NCBI RefSeq assembly: GCF_000379465.1
Contig: NZ_KB905425.1
Location: 81,163-145,162, forward strand
DNA from: Sciscionella marina DSM 45152
Lineage (GTDB): Bacteria; Actinomycetota; Actinomycetes; Mycobacteriales; Pseudonocardiaceae
DNA: 64,000 nucleotides
Direction: 5' to 3'
This document shows positions 34,728 through 43,173 of this stretch, piece by piece. Position 1 is the stretch's first letter. Every line of letters starts with the position of its first letter. The notes under the pieces were generated by a model that was given only the letters and a program-made list of their open reading frames with translations, was not told the origin of the DNA and did no database searches. A program made the translations under genes and the position numbers.

Positions 34728-35882
34728 TTATCGAGATTCAGATGCGCGGAGAGGGCCGAGGAGCCCACCCACCGTCTGCCCGACGGTCGTGACCACACCA
34801 TCCAGCGGCGCCGACACGCTGACCGGCAGCTCGGCGATCGGTGCGGGTGCGGGAGTCGGTGCGGGAGTCGGTGCGGGAGTCGGTGCGGGAGGCTTAACCG
34901 GCTCGGCGGGCGCGGACCTCGCCGGAGCGGGGTCGGCCACACCACCGCGCGATGCCGAGGCTGGGCGAGCCGGAGCGCGGTCGACGTTCTCGCCGTGTGT
35001 CGGGTCCTGGTCTGCGTTTCCGGGCGCGTCCGGGACTGCGAACGACCCGGCGGAATAAGCTCGCATCCAGGCCATGACCTTGTTCAAATAATCCTCAGAC
35101 CTGTTGTAACTGAGGATGGCACTGCGCAGTCCCGTCGCGGTTTTAAGGTCGCGATCGGCCGCGCAGAGATACCGCCCCGCCGACTCCGAGGAATCGTAGA
35201 TGTTCTGCACATCAGCGTTGCCGTCACCCGATCCATCCGTGCCCCACTTTTCCCATGTCGACGGAATGAACTGCATTGGGCCGGCAGCACGTGCCCACTG
35301 CCCGCTCTGCCGGTCGACGATACTCGCGAAACCTGGCGAACCGTCCAGGGCGGGGCCGTAAATCGGGCGGACCATTGTTCCCTGTGCGTCAACGTCGCCA
35401 CGTCGGGCGTGGTTCGACTCGATCTTGCCGATACCCGCGAGCAACACCCAAGCCAGGTGACAGCCCGGATTCTCGCGAGCTAGCAAGGTCTCGGCCCGAC
35501 GGTAGGCGTCGAGAACCGTGGCCGGAATGCCCGAACTCGCACCAGGTCCGGTGGCAGCGCCGCGTCGGTGGCCCACCGGCGCGGCGAGCGGCGGCAGCAC
35601 CGAAACTTCTGGGAGCGTAACTGGGAGCCGGGCCCCGGACACGAACGACCATGCCTGCGGAACCGGCGTGGTCGCCTGTGCCCGGTCCGTCGTGAAAAGG
35701 GGCAGGCGCCGCCCATCGGCGACGGGTTCGACCAGCAGCACCCCGCTGCCGACCACGACCGCGCTCGTCAGCGCGACTGCGGCGTAGGCGGCAGAGCTGA
35801 TCCGGTGACATTTTTCCATCTTCCTTCGCTTTGTCCGAGCCCTGTGACTGCCTTTGCTGCGATTCCCGATCGATGCTGCCAT
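34728..35882 (-). CDS. Secreted lytic transglycosylase
   Basis: A 384-residue protein with an N-terminal export segment (AAYAAVALTSAVVVGSGVL) and an SLT/MltB-like catalytic domain at about residues 125-290 (LLAGIGKIESNHARRGD with the catalytic Glu, AAGPMQFIPSTWEKWG, AILSYNRSEDYLNKV). The C-terminal 90 residues are Pro/Ala-rich, from the 12-bp DNA repeat at 34846-34890. It cleaves peptidoglycan. It is foreign to the aromatic pathway around it and may be element-derived (transfer-related wall opening) or a host gene carried along. A second start at ATG 35819 is possible. Confidence 0.85.
   Translation of the reverse strand: MAASIGNRSKGSHRARTKRRKMEKCHRISSAAYAAVALTSAVVVGSGVLLVEPVADGRRLPLFTTDRAQATTPVPQAWSFVSGARLPVTLPEVSVLPPLAAPVGHRRGAATGPGASSGIPATVLDAYRRAETLLARENPGCHLAWVLLAGIGKIESNHARRGDVDAQGTMVRPIYGPALDGSPGFASIVDRQSGQWARAAGPMQFIPSTWEKWGTDGSGDGNADVQNIYDSSESAGRYLCAADRDLKTATGLRSAILSYNRSEDYLNKVMAWMRAYSAGSFAVPDAPGNADQDPTHGENVDRAPARPASASRGGVADPAPARSAPAEPVKPPAPTPAPTPAPTPAPAPIAELPVSVSAPLDGVVTTVGQTVGGLLGPLRASESR
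34846..34890 (-). repeat. 12-bp tandem repeat encoding Ala-Pro-Thr-Pro
   Basis: GGTGCGGGAGTC repeated three times plus a partial fourth copy on the plus strand, inside the transglycosylase gene. Encodes a PAPT-type linker; not a CRISPR, as there are no spacers. Confidence 0.85.
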
Positions 35883-35923
35883 GCCAGATGCCCTTCTGTT
35901 GCCTCGTCGAAACCAGGGGTGCT

Positions 35924-35939
35924 AAGATTCTAGCATGTT
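35924..35939. promoter_or_regulatory. Operator copy 5 (AAGATTCTAGCATGTT)
   Basis: Matches the island palindrome with two changes in the right half. It lies 39 bases before the MhpB-like start codon and 41 before the divergent transglycosylase start. Confidence 0.7.
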
Positions 35940-35978
35940 TCACCTGGAACATGAGTACAAAGAAAGGCTGGTGGCTCG

Positions 35979-36923
35979 ATGCCCGTTGCTGTGTGCGCCC
36001 TGTCCCATTCGCCGCTGATCGGGTTCAACCATCCGGCGAAAGCTGTCGAGAAGCGAGTCGAGATGGCTTTCGACCAGGCGCGAAGTTTCATCGCGGAATT
36101 CGATCCAAACCTCGTTGTGCTCTTCGCGCCCGATCACTACAATGGCTTCTTCTACGACATGATGCCGCAATTCTGTATCGGAACGCACGCCACCGCGCTC
36201 GGTGATTACAACACTCCGGCTGGCGAACTCTCGGTCGCCAAATCCGCGCGGACAATGGCCAAGGACGTGCTGGCGGCCGGGATCGATATCGCCGTGTCCG
36301 AACGGATGTACGTCGACCACGGGTTTTCCCAGCCGCTGCAGATCCTTTTCGACGGGCTCGACAAAGTTCCCGTCGTCCCCATCTTCATTAACTCGGTTGC
36401 CACACCACTCTGCCCCGTCGGCCGCATCCGGCAACTCGGCACGGCGGTCGGCCACGCGAGCGCACACATCGCCGAGCGGCGCGTGCTGTTCCTCGGCTCC
36501 GGCGGACTCTCGCACGATCCCCCGGTGCCGCAACTGGAAAACGCCACCGAAGAGGTCGCCGCCCGGCTGATCGACGGCCGTAACCCGACGCCTGAAGAGC
36601 GCGCACGGCGGCAGTCCAGGGTGATCGCCTCCGGTCTGGAGCTAGCCGCGGGCACGTCGTCGATGCGGCCGATCAATCCGGAGTGGGATCGACAGTTCCT
36701 TGATCTGATTTCGGCAGGCGAGCTCCAGCACGTCGACGCCTGGGACAACGCATGGTTCGCCGAGCAGGCTGGGAACTCCTCACACGAGGTGCGAACCTGG
36801 ATCGCCGCGTACGCCGCGATGGCAGCCCGCGGGAATTACGTGATTAACTACCGGTTCTACGAGCCGGTACCAGAGTGGGTTGCGGGATTCGCCGTCACCA
36901 CGGCCGTTTCCGCCGACGCCTGA
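35979..36923 (+). CDS. mhpB: MhpB-type extradiol dioxygenase (2,3-dihydroxyphenylpropionate 1,2-dioxygenase-like)
   Basis: A 314-residue class III (LigB-type) extradiol enzyme. VCALSHSPLIGFNHP gives a metal His, VLFAPDHYNGFFYDMMPQFC the second His and active-site region, and YVDHGFSQPLQILF and GSGGLSHDPPVP further conserved His/acid sites. In E. coli MhpB cleaves 2,3-dihydroxyphenylpropionate and -cinnamate meta to the side chain. With the hydrolase, hydratase, aldolase and acylating dehydrogenase it completes an mhp-type route. AAAGG is 11 bases upstream of the ATG. Its own operator copy implies co-regulation with the rest. Confidence 0.9.
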   Translation: MPVAVCALSHSPLIGFNHPAKAVEKRVEMAFDQARSFIAEFDPNLVVLFAPDHYNGFFYDMMPQFCIGTHATALGDYNTPAGELSVAKSARTMAKDVLAAGIDIAVSERMYVDHGFSQPLQILFDGLDKVPVVPIFINSVATPLCPVGRIRQLGTAVGHASAHIAERRVLFLGSGGLSHDPPVPQLENATEEVAARLIDGRNPTPEERARRQSRVIASGLELAAGTSSMRPINPEWDRQFLDLISAGELQHVDAWDNAWFAEQAGNSSHEVRTWIAAYAAMAARGNYVINYRFYEPVPEWVAGFAVTTAVSADA

Positions 36924-37016
36924 TCCTCAAGGCACAGCGCCGCGCCGGACGCGTTCGACGACGAGGTCACGAGCGGGTCCGGCGCCCCGTGTCTCGTCCC
37001 GGCTTGAGAGGAAACC

Positions 37017-38144
37017 ATGAAGTCAACGTTGACTCCGCCTCGGCTCGGCCGAGGGCACCGTATTCCCAAAGTCGTCTTGCGCGAGATCCGGGCGGTCACC
37101 GCACGAGCCCGGGCTCTGTTCGGCGGTGGTCCAGACCCGGACGTGGCCGACGATTTCGTTGCCGCGCACGAGATTCTGGCCGAAATCGCCGAGCGGGTCG
37201 GCCAACGTGCCACCGCAGGCCATACCGGCGAGGTCCTGAACCTGTTCATCGAGGTCTCCGATGTCCGCGAGCGACTGCGACAGGCTCAACTCGAACTCCG
37301 CGTGAGAGTCCACACTCAAGTCCAGGAAGCATTGGACCGGTTGCAGGACGCGCGCTCGGTGGCCCGGCTCGTGGAACGCGTGCCGGAGGCCGTATGCCAG
37401 CTCGGCTTCGACCGAGCGCTGTTCTCCGAGATCCGCGAATCGGTGTGGATACCACAGTCCTGCACCGTGCTGGGTGATCCCGGCTGGGCTGCGGAGATTC
37501 TGCGGATCGGCCGCACGGAATCCCCGGTGCTGGACCGCACCCTCGTCGAGACCGAGGCCGTGCGCAGACGACGTGCGCTGCTCGTCGCGGATACGCAGCG
37601 CGAAGTACGTGGGCTCGCCTGCCTGGTCGAGGCCGCTCGAATGGAGTCCTATGTGGTCGCTCCCGTGCTCAGCGACGACGGCGTACTCGGGCTGGTGCAC
37701 GCGGACCGGCACGTCCAGAGGCGTCAGGTCGACGAGTTAGACCGCGAGGTGTTCGGCATGTTCGCCCAGGGGCTCGGCATCGTGTTCCGCCGCACCGTGC
37801 TGGTCGAACGCGTCCAGTCGCTGCGGACCGAGGTCGATCAGTTCACGATGAACATCGCCAACACCATGGACCGGATCCTGAGTACCGGCCTCCCGGCTGC
37901 ACCGGTCATCGGTGACCCCGTGGTGCCGCCGCCCGGCCCGGTGCCGACCCGGTCCTTCGTGGAGTCCGCGCTCACCCCGCGTCAGCTGGAAGTACTCAGG
38001 CTTTTGGGCGACGGCAAGACCAACGCAGGAATCGCCACCCGGCTGACGATCTCCGAGGACACAGCCAAGTCCCACGTCAAGCACGCACCTCGCTTCCTTG
38101 CTCAACGACCAACAAATCCAGCGACTCGATGCCGAGATCACTGA
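37017..38144 (+). CDS. LuxR-type regulator with truncated C-terminal HTH
   Basis: A 375-residue protein (ATG after GAGAGGAAACC). An N-terminal helical region and a GAF-like central domain (about residues 90-260: VPEAVCQLGFDRALFSEI, VVAPVLSDDGVLGLVHAD) precede a GerE/LuxR HTH (SALTPRQLEVLRLLGDGKTNAGIA, TISEDTAKSHVK). After HVKH the normal helix-4 continuation is replaced by an unrelated tail (APRFLAQRPTNPATR), so the DNA-binding domain is cut at about 38083. Before truncation it was probably a pathway or sensor regulator; it may still be partly functional. Confidence 0.75.
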   Translation: MKSTLTPPRLGRGHRIPKVVLREIRAVTARARALFGGGPDPDVADDFVAAHEILAEIAERVGQRATAGHTGEVLNLFIEVSDVRERLRQAQLELRVRVHTQVQEALDRLQDARSVARLVERVPEAVCQLGFDRALFSEIRESVWIPQSCTVLGDPGWAAEILRIGRTESPVLDRTLVETEAVRRRRALLVADTQREVRGLACLVEAARMESYVVAPVLSDDGVLGLVHADRHVQRRQVDELDREVFGMFAQGLGIVFRRTVLVERVQSLRTEVDQFTMNIANTMDRILSTGLPAAPVIGDPVVPPPGPVPTRSFVESALTPRQLEVLRLLGDGKTNAGIATRLTISEDTAKSHVKHAPRFLAQRPTNPATRCRDH

Positions 38145-38169
38145 ACTCGTCGGCAACCGCGCCGCGTGA
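38084..38169 (+). pseudogene. 3' fragment of another gene after the island junction
   Basis: A second frame over the LuxR tail reads LASLLNDQQIQRLDAEITEL and ends at TGA 38167-38169, 14 bases before the next gene start. It looks like the C-terminal helix of a gene that originally preceded 38184. Together with the cut LuxR HTH it marks a recombination joint. I do not recognise the parent protein. Confidence 0.45.
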
Positions 38170-38183
38170 TGGAGGACGAACGA

Positions 38184-38543
38184 ATGCACAACGACCGTGG
38201 CCGCGTGTTCCGCGAGGCGTGGATAGCCGGAGTCACCAAGCACTACCCCGGTGAGCCGAAGCCTGGCTACATCACCCCGTGGGACCAGACCCCGGACTGG
38301 GAACGCGACGCCGCGACCGCCGTGTACGACCAGGTCCTCGCCTTCATCAAGGCCACCGACGGCGCCACCATCAAACTGACCCCAGACCAGAAAGGCCGCT
38401 TTGTGGCGTTGTGCTGGATCGGCCAGATCTTCAAGCACTTCCCCGAGCCGAAGCCGTCGTACGTCGCGGACTGGAACGACTTACCGGACTGGCAGAAGGC
38501 GACGGACATCGACATCTTCGAGCGCATCGAACACGATGCCTGA
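38184..38543 (+). CDS. Small internally duplicated protein of unknown function
   Basis: A 119-residue protein from ATG 38184, eight bases after GGAGG. It consists of two related halves: KHYPGEPKPGYITPWDQTPDWE in the first and KHFPEPKPSYVADWNDLPDWQ in the second, each preceded by an aromatic helix. This duplication is a clear feature; the function is unknown. Similar proteins occur in actinomycete integrative elements, in my recollection. It overlaps the NUDIX gene by eight bases, so the two are probably expressed together. Confidence 0.65.
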   Translation: MHNDRGRVFREAWIAGVTKHYPGEPKPGYITPWDQTPDWERDAATAVYDQVLAFIKATDGATIKLTPDQKGRFVALCWIGQIFKHFPEPKPSYVADWNDLPDWQKATDIDIFERIEHDA

Positions 38544-39051
38544 CCAGGCGACCATCGACGCTGCGGCCGTCGATGCCCGCCTTGCCGAGACCGAATACGA
38601 CGGCGCTCAGGCGTGGCTGCGCGCACGTTCGACCGCGTTGGAGCCGCTCGCGGCCGAGGTCTGGGTCACCGACCCGGAGCACCGCCACGTGCTGCTCGTG
38701 CGGCACCGGGTGCGAGGCTGGGTACCGCCTGGCGGAACCGTCGAGCCAGGCGAGACTCCTCGCGACGCAGCAGCCCGTGAACTCTTGGAGGAGACCGGCC
38801 TGCTGGGCAAGCTGCTGTCAGTGCCAGCGGCCGTCGCTGTCCGCTCTTTCCGCGCCGACTGGACGCCGACGCTGAGCCTGTCGTACGGAGCCGTCATCAG
38901 CCGCGACACGCCACTCGGCGGGGAGAAGGGACAGCCGCCGAAGTGGGTCGACCTGAACGAATCGTGGGAGAGCGTGTTCCCCGAGGATCGCGACCGAATC
39001 CGCGCGTATGTGCGCAGGCTCGCGGCAGGGCACGCGGTCGAGGCGCGCTGA
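38536..39051 (+). CDS. NUDIX hydrolase
   Basis: A 171-residue protein. The NUDIX box G-x5-E-x7-R-E-x2-E-E-x-G is complete in GGTVEPGETPRDAAAREL followed by LEETGLL. The N-terminal region lacks an extra domain. It hydrolyses a nucleoside diphosphate linked to another moiety; the substrate cannot be told. Start ATG 38536 lies inside the end of the previous gene. A nucleotide-cleaning or pathway role in the nearby nucleotide-type cluster is possible but only inferred. Confidence 0.85.
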   Translation: MPDQATIDAAAVDARLAETEYDGAQAWLRARSTALEPLAAEVWVTDPEHRHVLLVRHRVRGWVPPGGTVEPGETPRDAAARELLEETGLLGKLLSVPAAVAVRSFRADWTPTLSLSYGAVISRDTPLGGEKGQPPKWVDLNESWESVFPEDRDRIRAYVRRLAAGHAVEAR

Positions 39052-39146
39052 TCCCTTCAGCGGCCACCCCGCCCTGACGATTGCACGGGCGGCCTGGGTC
39101 ATACGTCTGGACCTGAACGTCCGCCGTTGGCTGTTGACATGGCCGC

Positions 39147-39162
39147 TGATCAGGTCCGATCA
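39147..39162. promoter_or_regulatory. Inverted repeat before the XRE gene
   Basis: TGATC, six bases, GATCA, with TTGACA at 39134-39139 just upstream. A candidate operator or promoter of the regulator at 39204; the -10 box is not clear. Confidence 0.35.
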
Positions 39163-39203
39163 ACGCCGGGTAGCGTGGGCGAGTTAACGAATCAGGAGCG
39201 ATC

Positions 39204-40424
39204 ATGGCGATACGACGAGATGCCCTCGCAGCACGGCGCGAGGCTCTCGGGTTCACTCAGGAAACCCTCGCCCAGGCGCTTGGGGTGGAGCTCTCGACAA
39301 CCGGGCGGTGGGAACGCGGAACGCTGACGCCCCAGCCCTGGAGGCGTCCGGATCTAGCCAAGTTGCTCAAGGTGTCCCTGGATGAACTGGACATCCTGCT
39401 CAATCCGCCGCAGACAATGGCGGCGGGCCGCTCCTCGGCGACGCGGCGCGAGGTCATGGTGGACGCGGCCCTTCTCGCCGGCGTGATCGCCTCCGAACAC
39501 ATGCTGGGCACCCACAGCGAGGAGCCCCTGCGCCAGCAGGCAACCCTCGTGAGCGCGTCAGCGCGGGTTACAGATCTCCATCGGAAGTATCAGGCCGCCC
39601 GCTATGGCGACGTTGCCCGGCGATTGCCTGAAGTCAATGCGGCAGTTGACGCCCTGGTAGCCGACGGACCAGCGCGAAAACGACGAGAAGCGCTCGGCCT
39701 GCAGTGCAGTGTGGCAATCGTGGCGGCCAAGCTGGCGACCAAGGCTGGCGACGGTGAGGCGGGTTGGGCCGCGGCTGAGCGGGCTCGGGAGGCGGCTGAG
39801 TCGGCCGAGGACACCTTTGGTCTCGCCGCGGCGGCATATCAGCGGGCGTGCGCTCTGCTGCGCGCGGGCGATAGCGAGAACGCCGAGCAGATAGCGGTCT
39901 CCGCCGCCGGTCTTCGAGGCCAGGATCCGCAGAGTGCAACCTGGCGAGGCGCGTTGACCCTGATCAGCTCGGTCATTGCCGCACGTCGCAACGACTTTGC
40001 CGCAGCGCGCGAGCGGCTCGATCACGCCGACGAACTGGCACGGTGGCTCGGCGCCGACGGCAACATCGGGTGGACCGCGTTCGGCCCAACGAACGTGCTG
40101 ATCCATCGCACGTCAGTGGCAGTCGCCTTGAACGATCCCCGAGGTGCACTCGCGACGGCAGAGCAGTTGGACATCACCGCGTTGCCGGTCGGCCTGAATG
40201 GACGCCAGGCTCAGTTCCACCTGGACAGCGCGTGGGCGCACGCGCAGCTAGTCGAAGACCCGCAGGCGGTGATCCATCTGCTGGAAACTGAGCGGGTTGC
40301 ACCCGAGCTGGTCCGGGCCAACCCGAACGCTCGCTCATTGATCGAGGACTTGCTCGCCCGCGAGCGCCGCCGTGACGTGCCGGCCTTGCGCGGTCTCGCC
40401 TTGCGCGCCGGAGTGGCCGCGTGA
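39204..40424 (+). CDS. XRE regulator with TPR-like C-terminal domain
   Basis: A 406-residue protein (ATG after AGGAG). Residues 5-65 are an XRE HTH (FTQETLAQALGVELSTTGRW). The remaining 330 residues are helical repeats of the kind used to sense peptides or small proteins (AAAERAREAAESAEDTFGL, AARERLDHADELARW). It overlaps the flavoprotein gene as GTGA. Its HTH closely resembles that of the regulator at 41053-42444, which is transcribed toward it, so the two may share or compete for sites. The regulatory target is unknown. Confidence 0.8.
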   Translation: MAIRRDALAARREALGFTQETLAQALGVELSTTGRWERGTLTPQPWRRPDLAKLLKVSLDELDILLNPPQTMAAGRSSATRREVMVDAALLAGVIASEHMLGTHSEEPLRQQATLVSASARVTDLHRKYQAARYGDVARRLPEVNAAVDALVADGPARKRREALGLQCSVAIVAAKLATKAGDGEAGWAAAERAREAAESAEDTFGLAAAAYQRACALLRAGDSENAEQIAVSAAGLRGQDPQSATWRGALTLISSVIAARRNDFAAARERLDHADELARWLGADGNIGWTAFGPTNVLIHRTSVAVALNDPRGALATAEQLDITALPVGLNGRQAQFHLDSAWAHAQLVEDPQAVIHLLETERVAPELVRANPNARSLIEDLLARERRRDVPALRGLALRAGVAA

Positions 40425-40969
40425 ACGTCGATCCGCGGTGGATTTACCTGGTGACCTCAGCTGCCCCGCCGGTGTTGCGGCTCGAGGAATTCATACCAGC
40501 CCTGTACGCCGACGGCTGGGCGGTGTGCGTGATCGCGACACCGACTGCTGCGACGTGGATCGACCTAGACGCCCTGGCCGCAACCACTGGGTGCCTTACA
40601 CGGGTGCACCCGCGACCGCCCCGGCAGCAGGAGGAATCGCTCCCGCGAGCCGAAGCGGTCCTGGTGGCCCCGGCGACGTTCAACTCGATCAACAAGTGGG
40701 CATCGGGCACCAGCGACACGCTTGCGCTGGGCGTGCTCAACGAGATGCTCGGTGCCGGAGTCCCGATCGTCGCAGCTCCGTGCGTCAAACCCGTACTCCG
40801 CCAGCATCCTGCTTACGCCGACAGCATCGCCCGGCTTGCAAATGCCGGCGTGGTGTTACTCGATCCAGACGCCATAACCGGGCGCACCGAGGACGGTCTG
40901 GCGACCTTCGACTGGTCGCAAATTATCGCAGCTCTGCGCGACGCAACCGGTTCTGTTGTGGACAGGTAG
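40421..40969 (+). CDS. Flavoprotein of the HFCD family
   Basis: A 182-residue protein starting at GTG 40421. The pattern WIYLVTSAAPPVLRLEEF, VLVAPATFNSINKWASGTSD and GVPIVAAPCVKPVLRQHPAY is that of flavin-dependent cysteine decarboxylase-like proteins (homo-oligomeric FMN-binding, as in phosphopantothenoylcysteine decarboxylase, EpiD and LanD). The conserved P-A-T/S-x-N-T/S FMN motif reads PATFNSINK. Members can modify peptide C-termini or cofactors. It is coupled to the XRE gene. Its substrate is unknown. Confidence 0.75.
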   Translation: MNVDPRWIYLVTSAAPPVLRLEEFIPALYADGWAVCVIATPTAATWIDLDALAATTGCLTRVHPRPPRQQEESLPRAEAVLVAPATFNSINKWASGTSDTLALGVLNEMLGAGVPIVAAPCVKPVLRQHPAYADSIARLANAGVVLLDPDAITGRTEDGLATFDWSQIIAALRDATGSVVDR

Positions 40970-41052
40970 CGAGGCGCTTGTGCTGCGACGGTTAAGCTTT
41001 CCGTTGTCGTCGCGCACACTGCATCGACCGTCCAATGTAGATCAACGATGCC

Positions 41053-42444
41053 TCAATCACCCAGTAGCTGTTCTCGATCACGCCAGCCCAAGCGGAGCAA
41101 GGTGAGTGCACTGGCTGACAACCGGGGGCCAAGCCGGTCGATGGCCTCCGCTGTGAACGGCATGTCGGTTCGCCCGCCGCGGCCGATCACCCGTCCCTCG
41201 TCGTTGGTGTCCACGAGGTCGGCGAACAGTCGGTCGAATACCACGTCGTCGACCACGGCCACGGTCATCTGGACGGCCCCGAGTTCCAAGGGCTCCATCG
41301 CCAGGCCGTAGTGCCAGAGTCGAAGCCCACCCTCGGCCCGTGCTCGATCGAATGATCGGAACGGCTCCTCATGTGCGTAGTCGATCGGTCGGGACGTCGA
41401 GCCGTCGTGCTCGGGGTTTCCGAGGAACTCCTCAGAGAACTCGCGCATGATGTTGCGCCACAACGAGAAGTCGTTGCGCACGTCGGCCAGATCGACCGAG
41501 GATGGCTGGAATTCACCGGCTGGCATCACGTGGCACAGGCCGCCGCCGTCCGCGACTTTTCCGCCGTCACGCTCGTGCAGCACGAACCGGTGCTGACCGT
41601 CCGTCCGGTCACGCCGGATGGTCAGCGTGCTGATCCCCGGCGACATCAGCAGCCGCTGAGGGTCGAAAGGATCACCGATCGCCGCGCGCAAGGGAAGGGC
41701 GCTCCAGCCGGGCACTGAGCGGTTCGAGGCCAGCCACGCAGCCTTGAACTCGTGCGCGAGGGCCTGTTTGACATCGAACACCTCGAAGAAGGTGGTTGTT
41801 CCGAAACTCAGCTCCAATCCGTGATCGGACTGCAGGTCGAGTAGCCGGTAGCTCAGCCGGTTCTCCAGCAGCCGTGGGCGGACAAGATCCCGCACAGCTC
41901 GGCTGTAACCCGCGTACAGCTCGCCCCGGTCGGTCAGCGGCAGGACGTGCTCCAACGATCCCAGCGGGCGAGTCGGTCGCTGCCGGTCGGACCACGCCAG
42001 CCGCACCGACTCCAAGGGGACTGGCTGCTCAAGCAGCCAGCCGGGACCGGCGAGCACGTGACCGCCGGGTGCCCGTTGTGATTCCGGATAGAGCCAGGCC
42101 GCCAGTTCGGTCAGCTCGCGGCCTCGTACCCCTGGCGCGTTTCGCACGTGGAGCCATTCCTGCTGGCTGCGCCGTACGTCCGCTGGAGTGGCCTTATTCG
42201 ATGTCGGGGTGGCAGACCTGGAGCCGGTCTGGCGTTTCGTCCGGTGCAGGATGTCGTCGAGTTCAGCGAGGGAGATCCGCAGGCTTGTCGCGAGGTCCGG
42301 TCGTTGCCATGGCTGGGGTGCTTGGGTACCCCGTTCCCATCGGCCGATGGTGCCGCGGTCGATACTCAGTTGCTCGGCGAGGCTCTCCTGCGTGAAGCCG
42401 GCGGCCAGGCGGTACGCGGCCAGCGGACTCACCGACTCGCCCAT
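41053..42444 (-). CDS. XRE regulator with large effector domain
   Basis: A 463-residue protein. The HTH is at residues 8-60 (FTQESLAEQLSIDRGTIGRWE) and the remainder is a large domain with no known signature that ends GPRLSASALTLLRLGW. Residues 320-420 (FHLWRNIMREFSEEFLGN-like text and LWHYGLAMEPLELGAVQMTVAVVDD) resemble NUDIX-like or transcriptional effector folds seen in actinomycete XRE proteins. It is the last gene of the minus-strand run and may control it. The XRE part is certain, the rest unassigned. Confidence 0.7.
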   Translation of the reverse strand: MGESVSPLAAYRLAAGFTQESLAEQLSIDRGTIGRWERGTQAPQPWQRPDLATSLRISLAELDDILHRTKRQTGSRSATPTSNKATPADVRRSQQEWLHVRNAPGVRGRELTELAAWLYPESQRAPGGHVLAGPGWLLEQPVPLESVRLAWSDRQRPTRPLGSLEHVLPLTDRGELYAGYSRAVRDLVRPRLLENRLSYRLLDLQSDHGLELSFGTTTFFEVFDVKQALAHEFKAAWLASNRSVPGWSALPLRAAIGDPFDPQRLLMSPGISTLTIRRDRTDGQHRFVLHERDGGKVADGGGLCHVMPAGEFQPSSVDLADVRNDFSLWRNIMREFSEEFLGNPEHDGSTSRPIDYAHEEPFRSFDRARAEGGLRLWHYGLAMEPLELGAVQMTVAVVDDVVFDRLFADLVDTNDEGRVIGRGGRTDMPFTAEAIDRLGPRLSASALTLLRLGWRDREQLLGD

Positions 42445-42540
42445 CAGCAGACCACCCCGTCAGTCACCGGCGCATCGTACCGACATCTCACGTATGCGCA
42501 GGTCACAGGGGTTGCACGGAACCCCTCGATCGGAGCCTGG

Positions 42541-43173
42541 TCACAATGTCGACGCCGCTGGGAGGCGGCCGAGGATGGGCACCGGTACGAAGTTCTCCGC
42601 GTAGTGCACGCCGATTCGGGAGCCCCATAGCTGGGCGAGGGTCTCTGCCATGGGGCCGAAGTGGTCGCTGATCGGCTGAGAGTTGTGGACCGCGAGCGCG
42701 CGCTTCTTGATCTCGTAGGTATCGGTGATGTCGATGATGGTGTGCGCGGGTACGGGGCCATCGGCGGTCAGGCTGTTGTAGGTGTCGGCGGTGTAGACGC
42801 GGCGTGGGTGGCCGGTGGCGATGACGACCTCGGGCAGGGCGGCGACGAGCGTTTCAGCGAGATTCCGGTGGTCGGGGTGAACGTCGCGGAGGGGGTGGGT
42901 GATGACGATCTCGGGTCGGACGGCGAGCAGCAGTTCGCGCAGGGCCGTCACGGTGGGTTGGTCGTACTGGTACAGCTTGGCCCCCAGGATCGCCGCTCCG
43001 GCCGCTGCTTCGGCATCCCGCACTGGTTCGGGGTGGTGCGGGATCGCGATGGTGACGGCGGCGCCGGAGGCGGAACAACGGGCGAGGGTTCCGCCCGCCC
43101 AGAGTTCGGCATCGTCGGGGTGTGCCATCACGGTCAGCACCGACGCCGGAGCGGTGAACGGCGAGGCGGTCAC
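42541..43173 (-). CDS. PIG-L (LmbE) family deacetylase
   Basis: A 210-residue zinc deacetylase. The metal motif AHPDDAE (about residue 17) and the later HPDH (about 110) give the His-Asp-His site of the PIG-L/MshB/LmbE family, which removes acetyl from N-acetyl-glucosamine-type sugars. Start GTG 43173 overlaps the nuclease stop. The family includes enzymes of mycothiol and lincosamide synthesis. In this operon it is beside glycosyltransferases, so a sugar intermediate made by those is the likely substrate. Confidence 0.85.
   Translation of the reverse strand: MTASPFTAPASVLTVMAHPDDAELWAGGTLARCSASGAAVTIAIPHHPEPVRDAEAAAGAAILGAKLYQYDQPTVTALRELLLAVRPEIVITHPLRDVHPDHRNLAETLVAALPEVVIATGHPRRVYTADTYNSLTADGPVPAHTIIDITDTYEIKKRALAVHNSQPISDHFGPMAETLAQLWGSRIGVHYAENFVPVPILGRLPAASTL

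Noticed and set aside
34846-34890. Tandem repeats that might be a CRISPR
   Set aside because: Twelve-base units without spacers, inside a coding region and encoding a Pro-rich linker.
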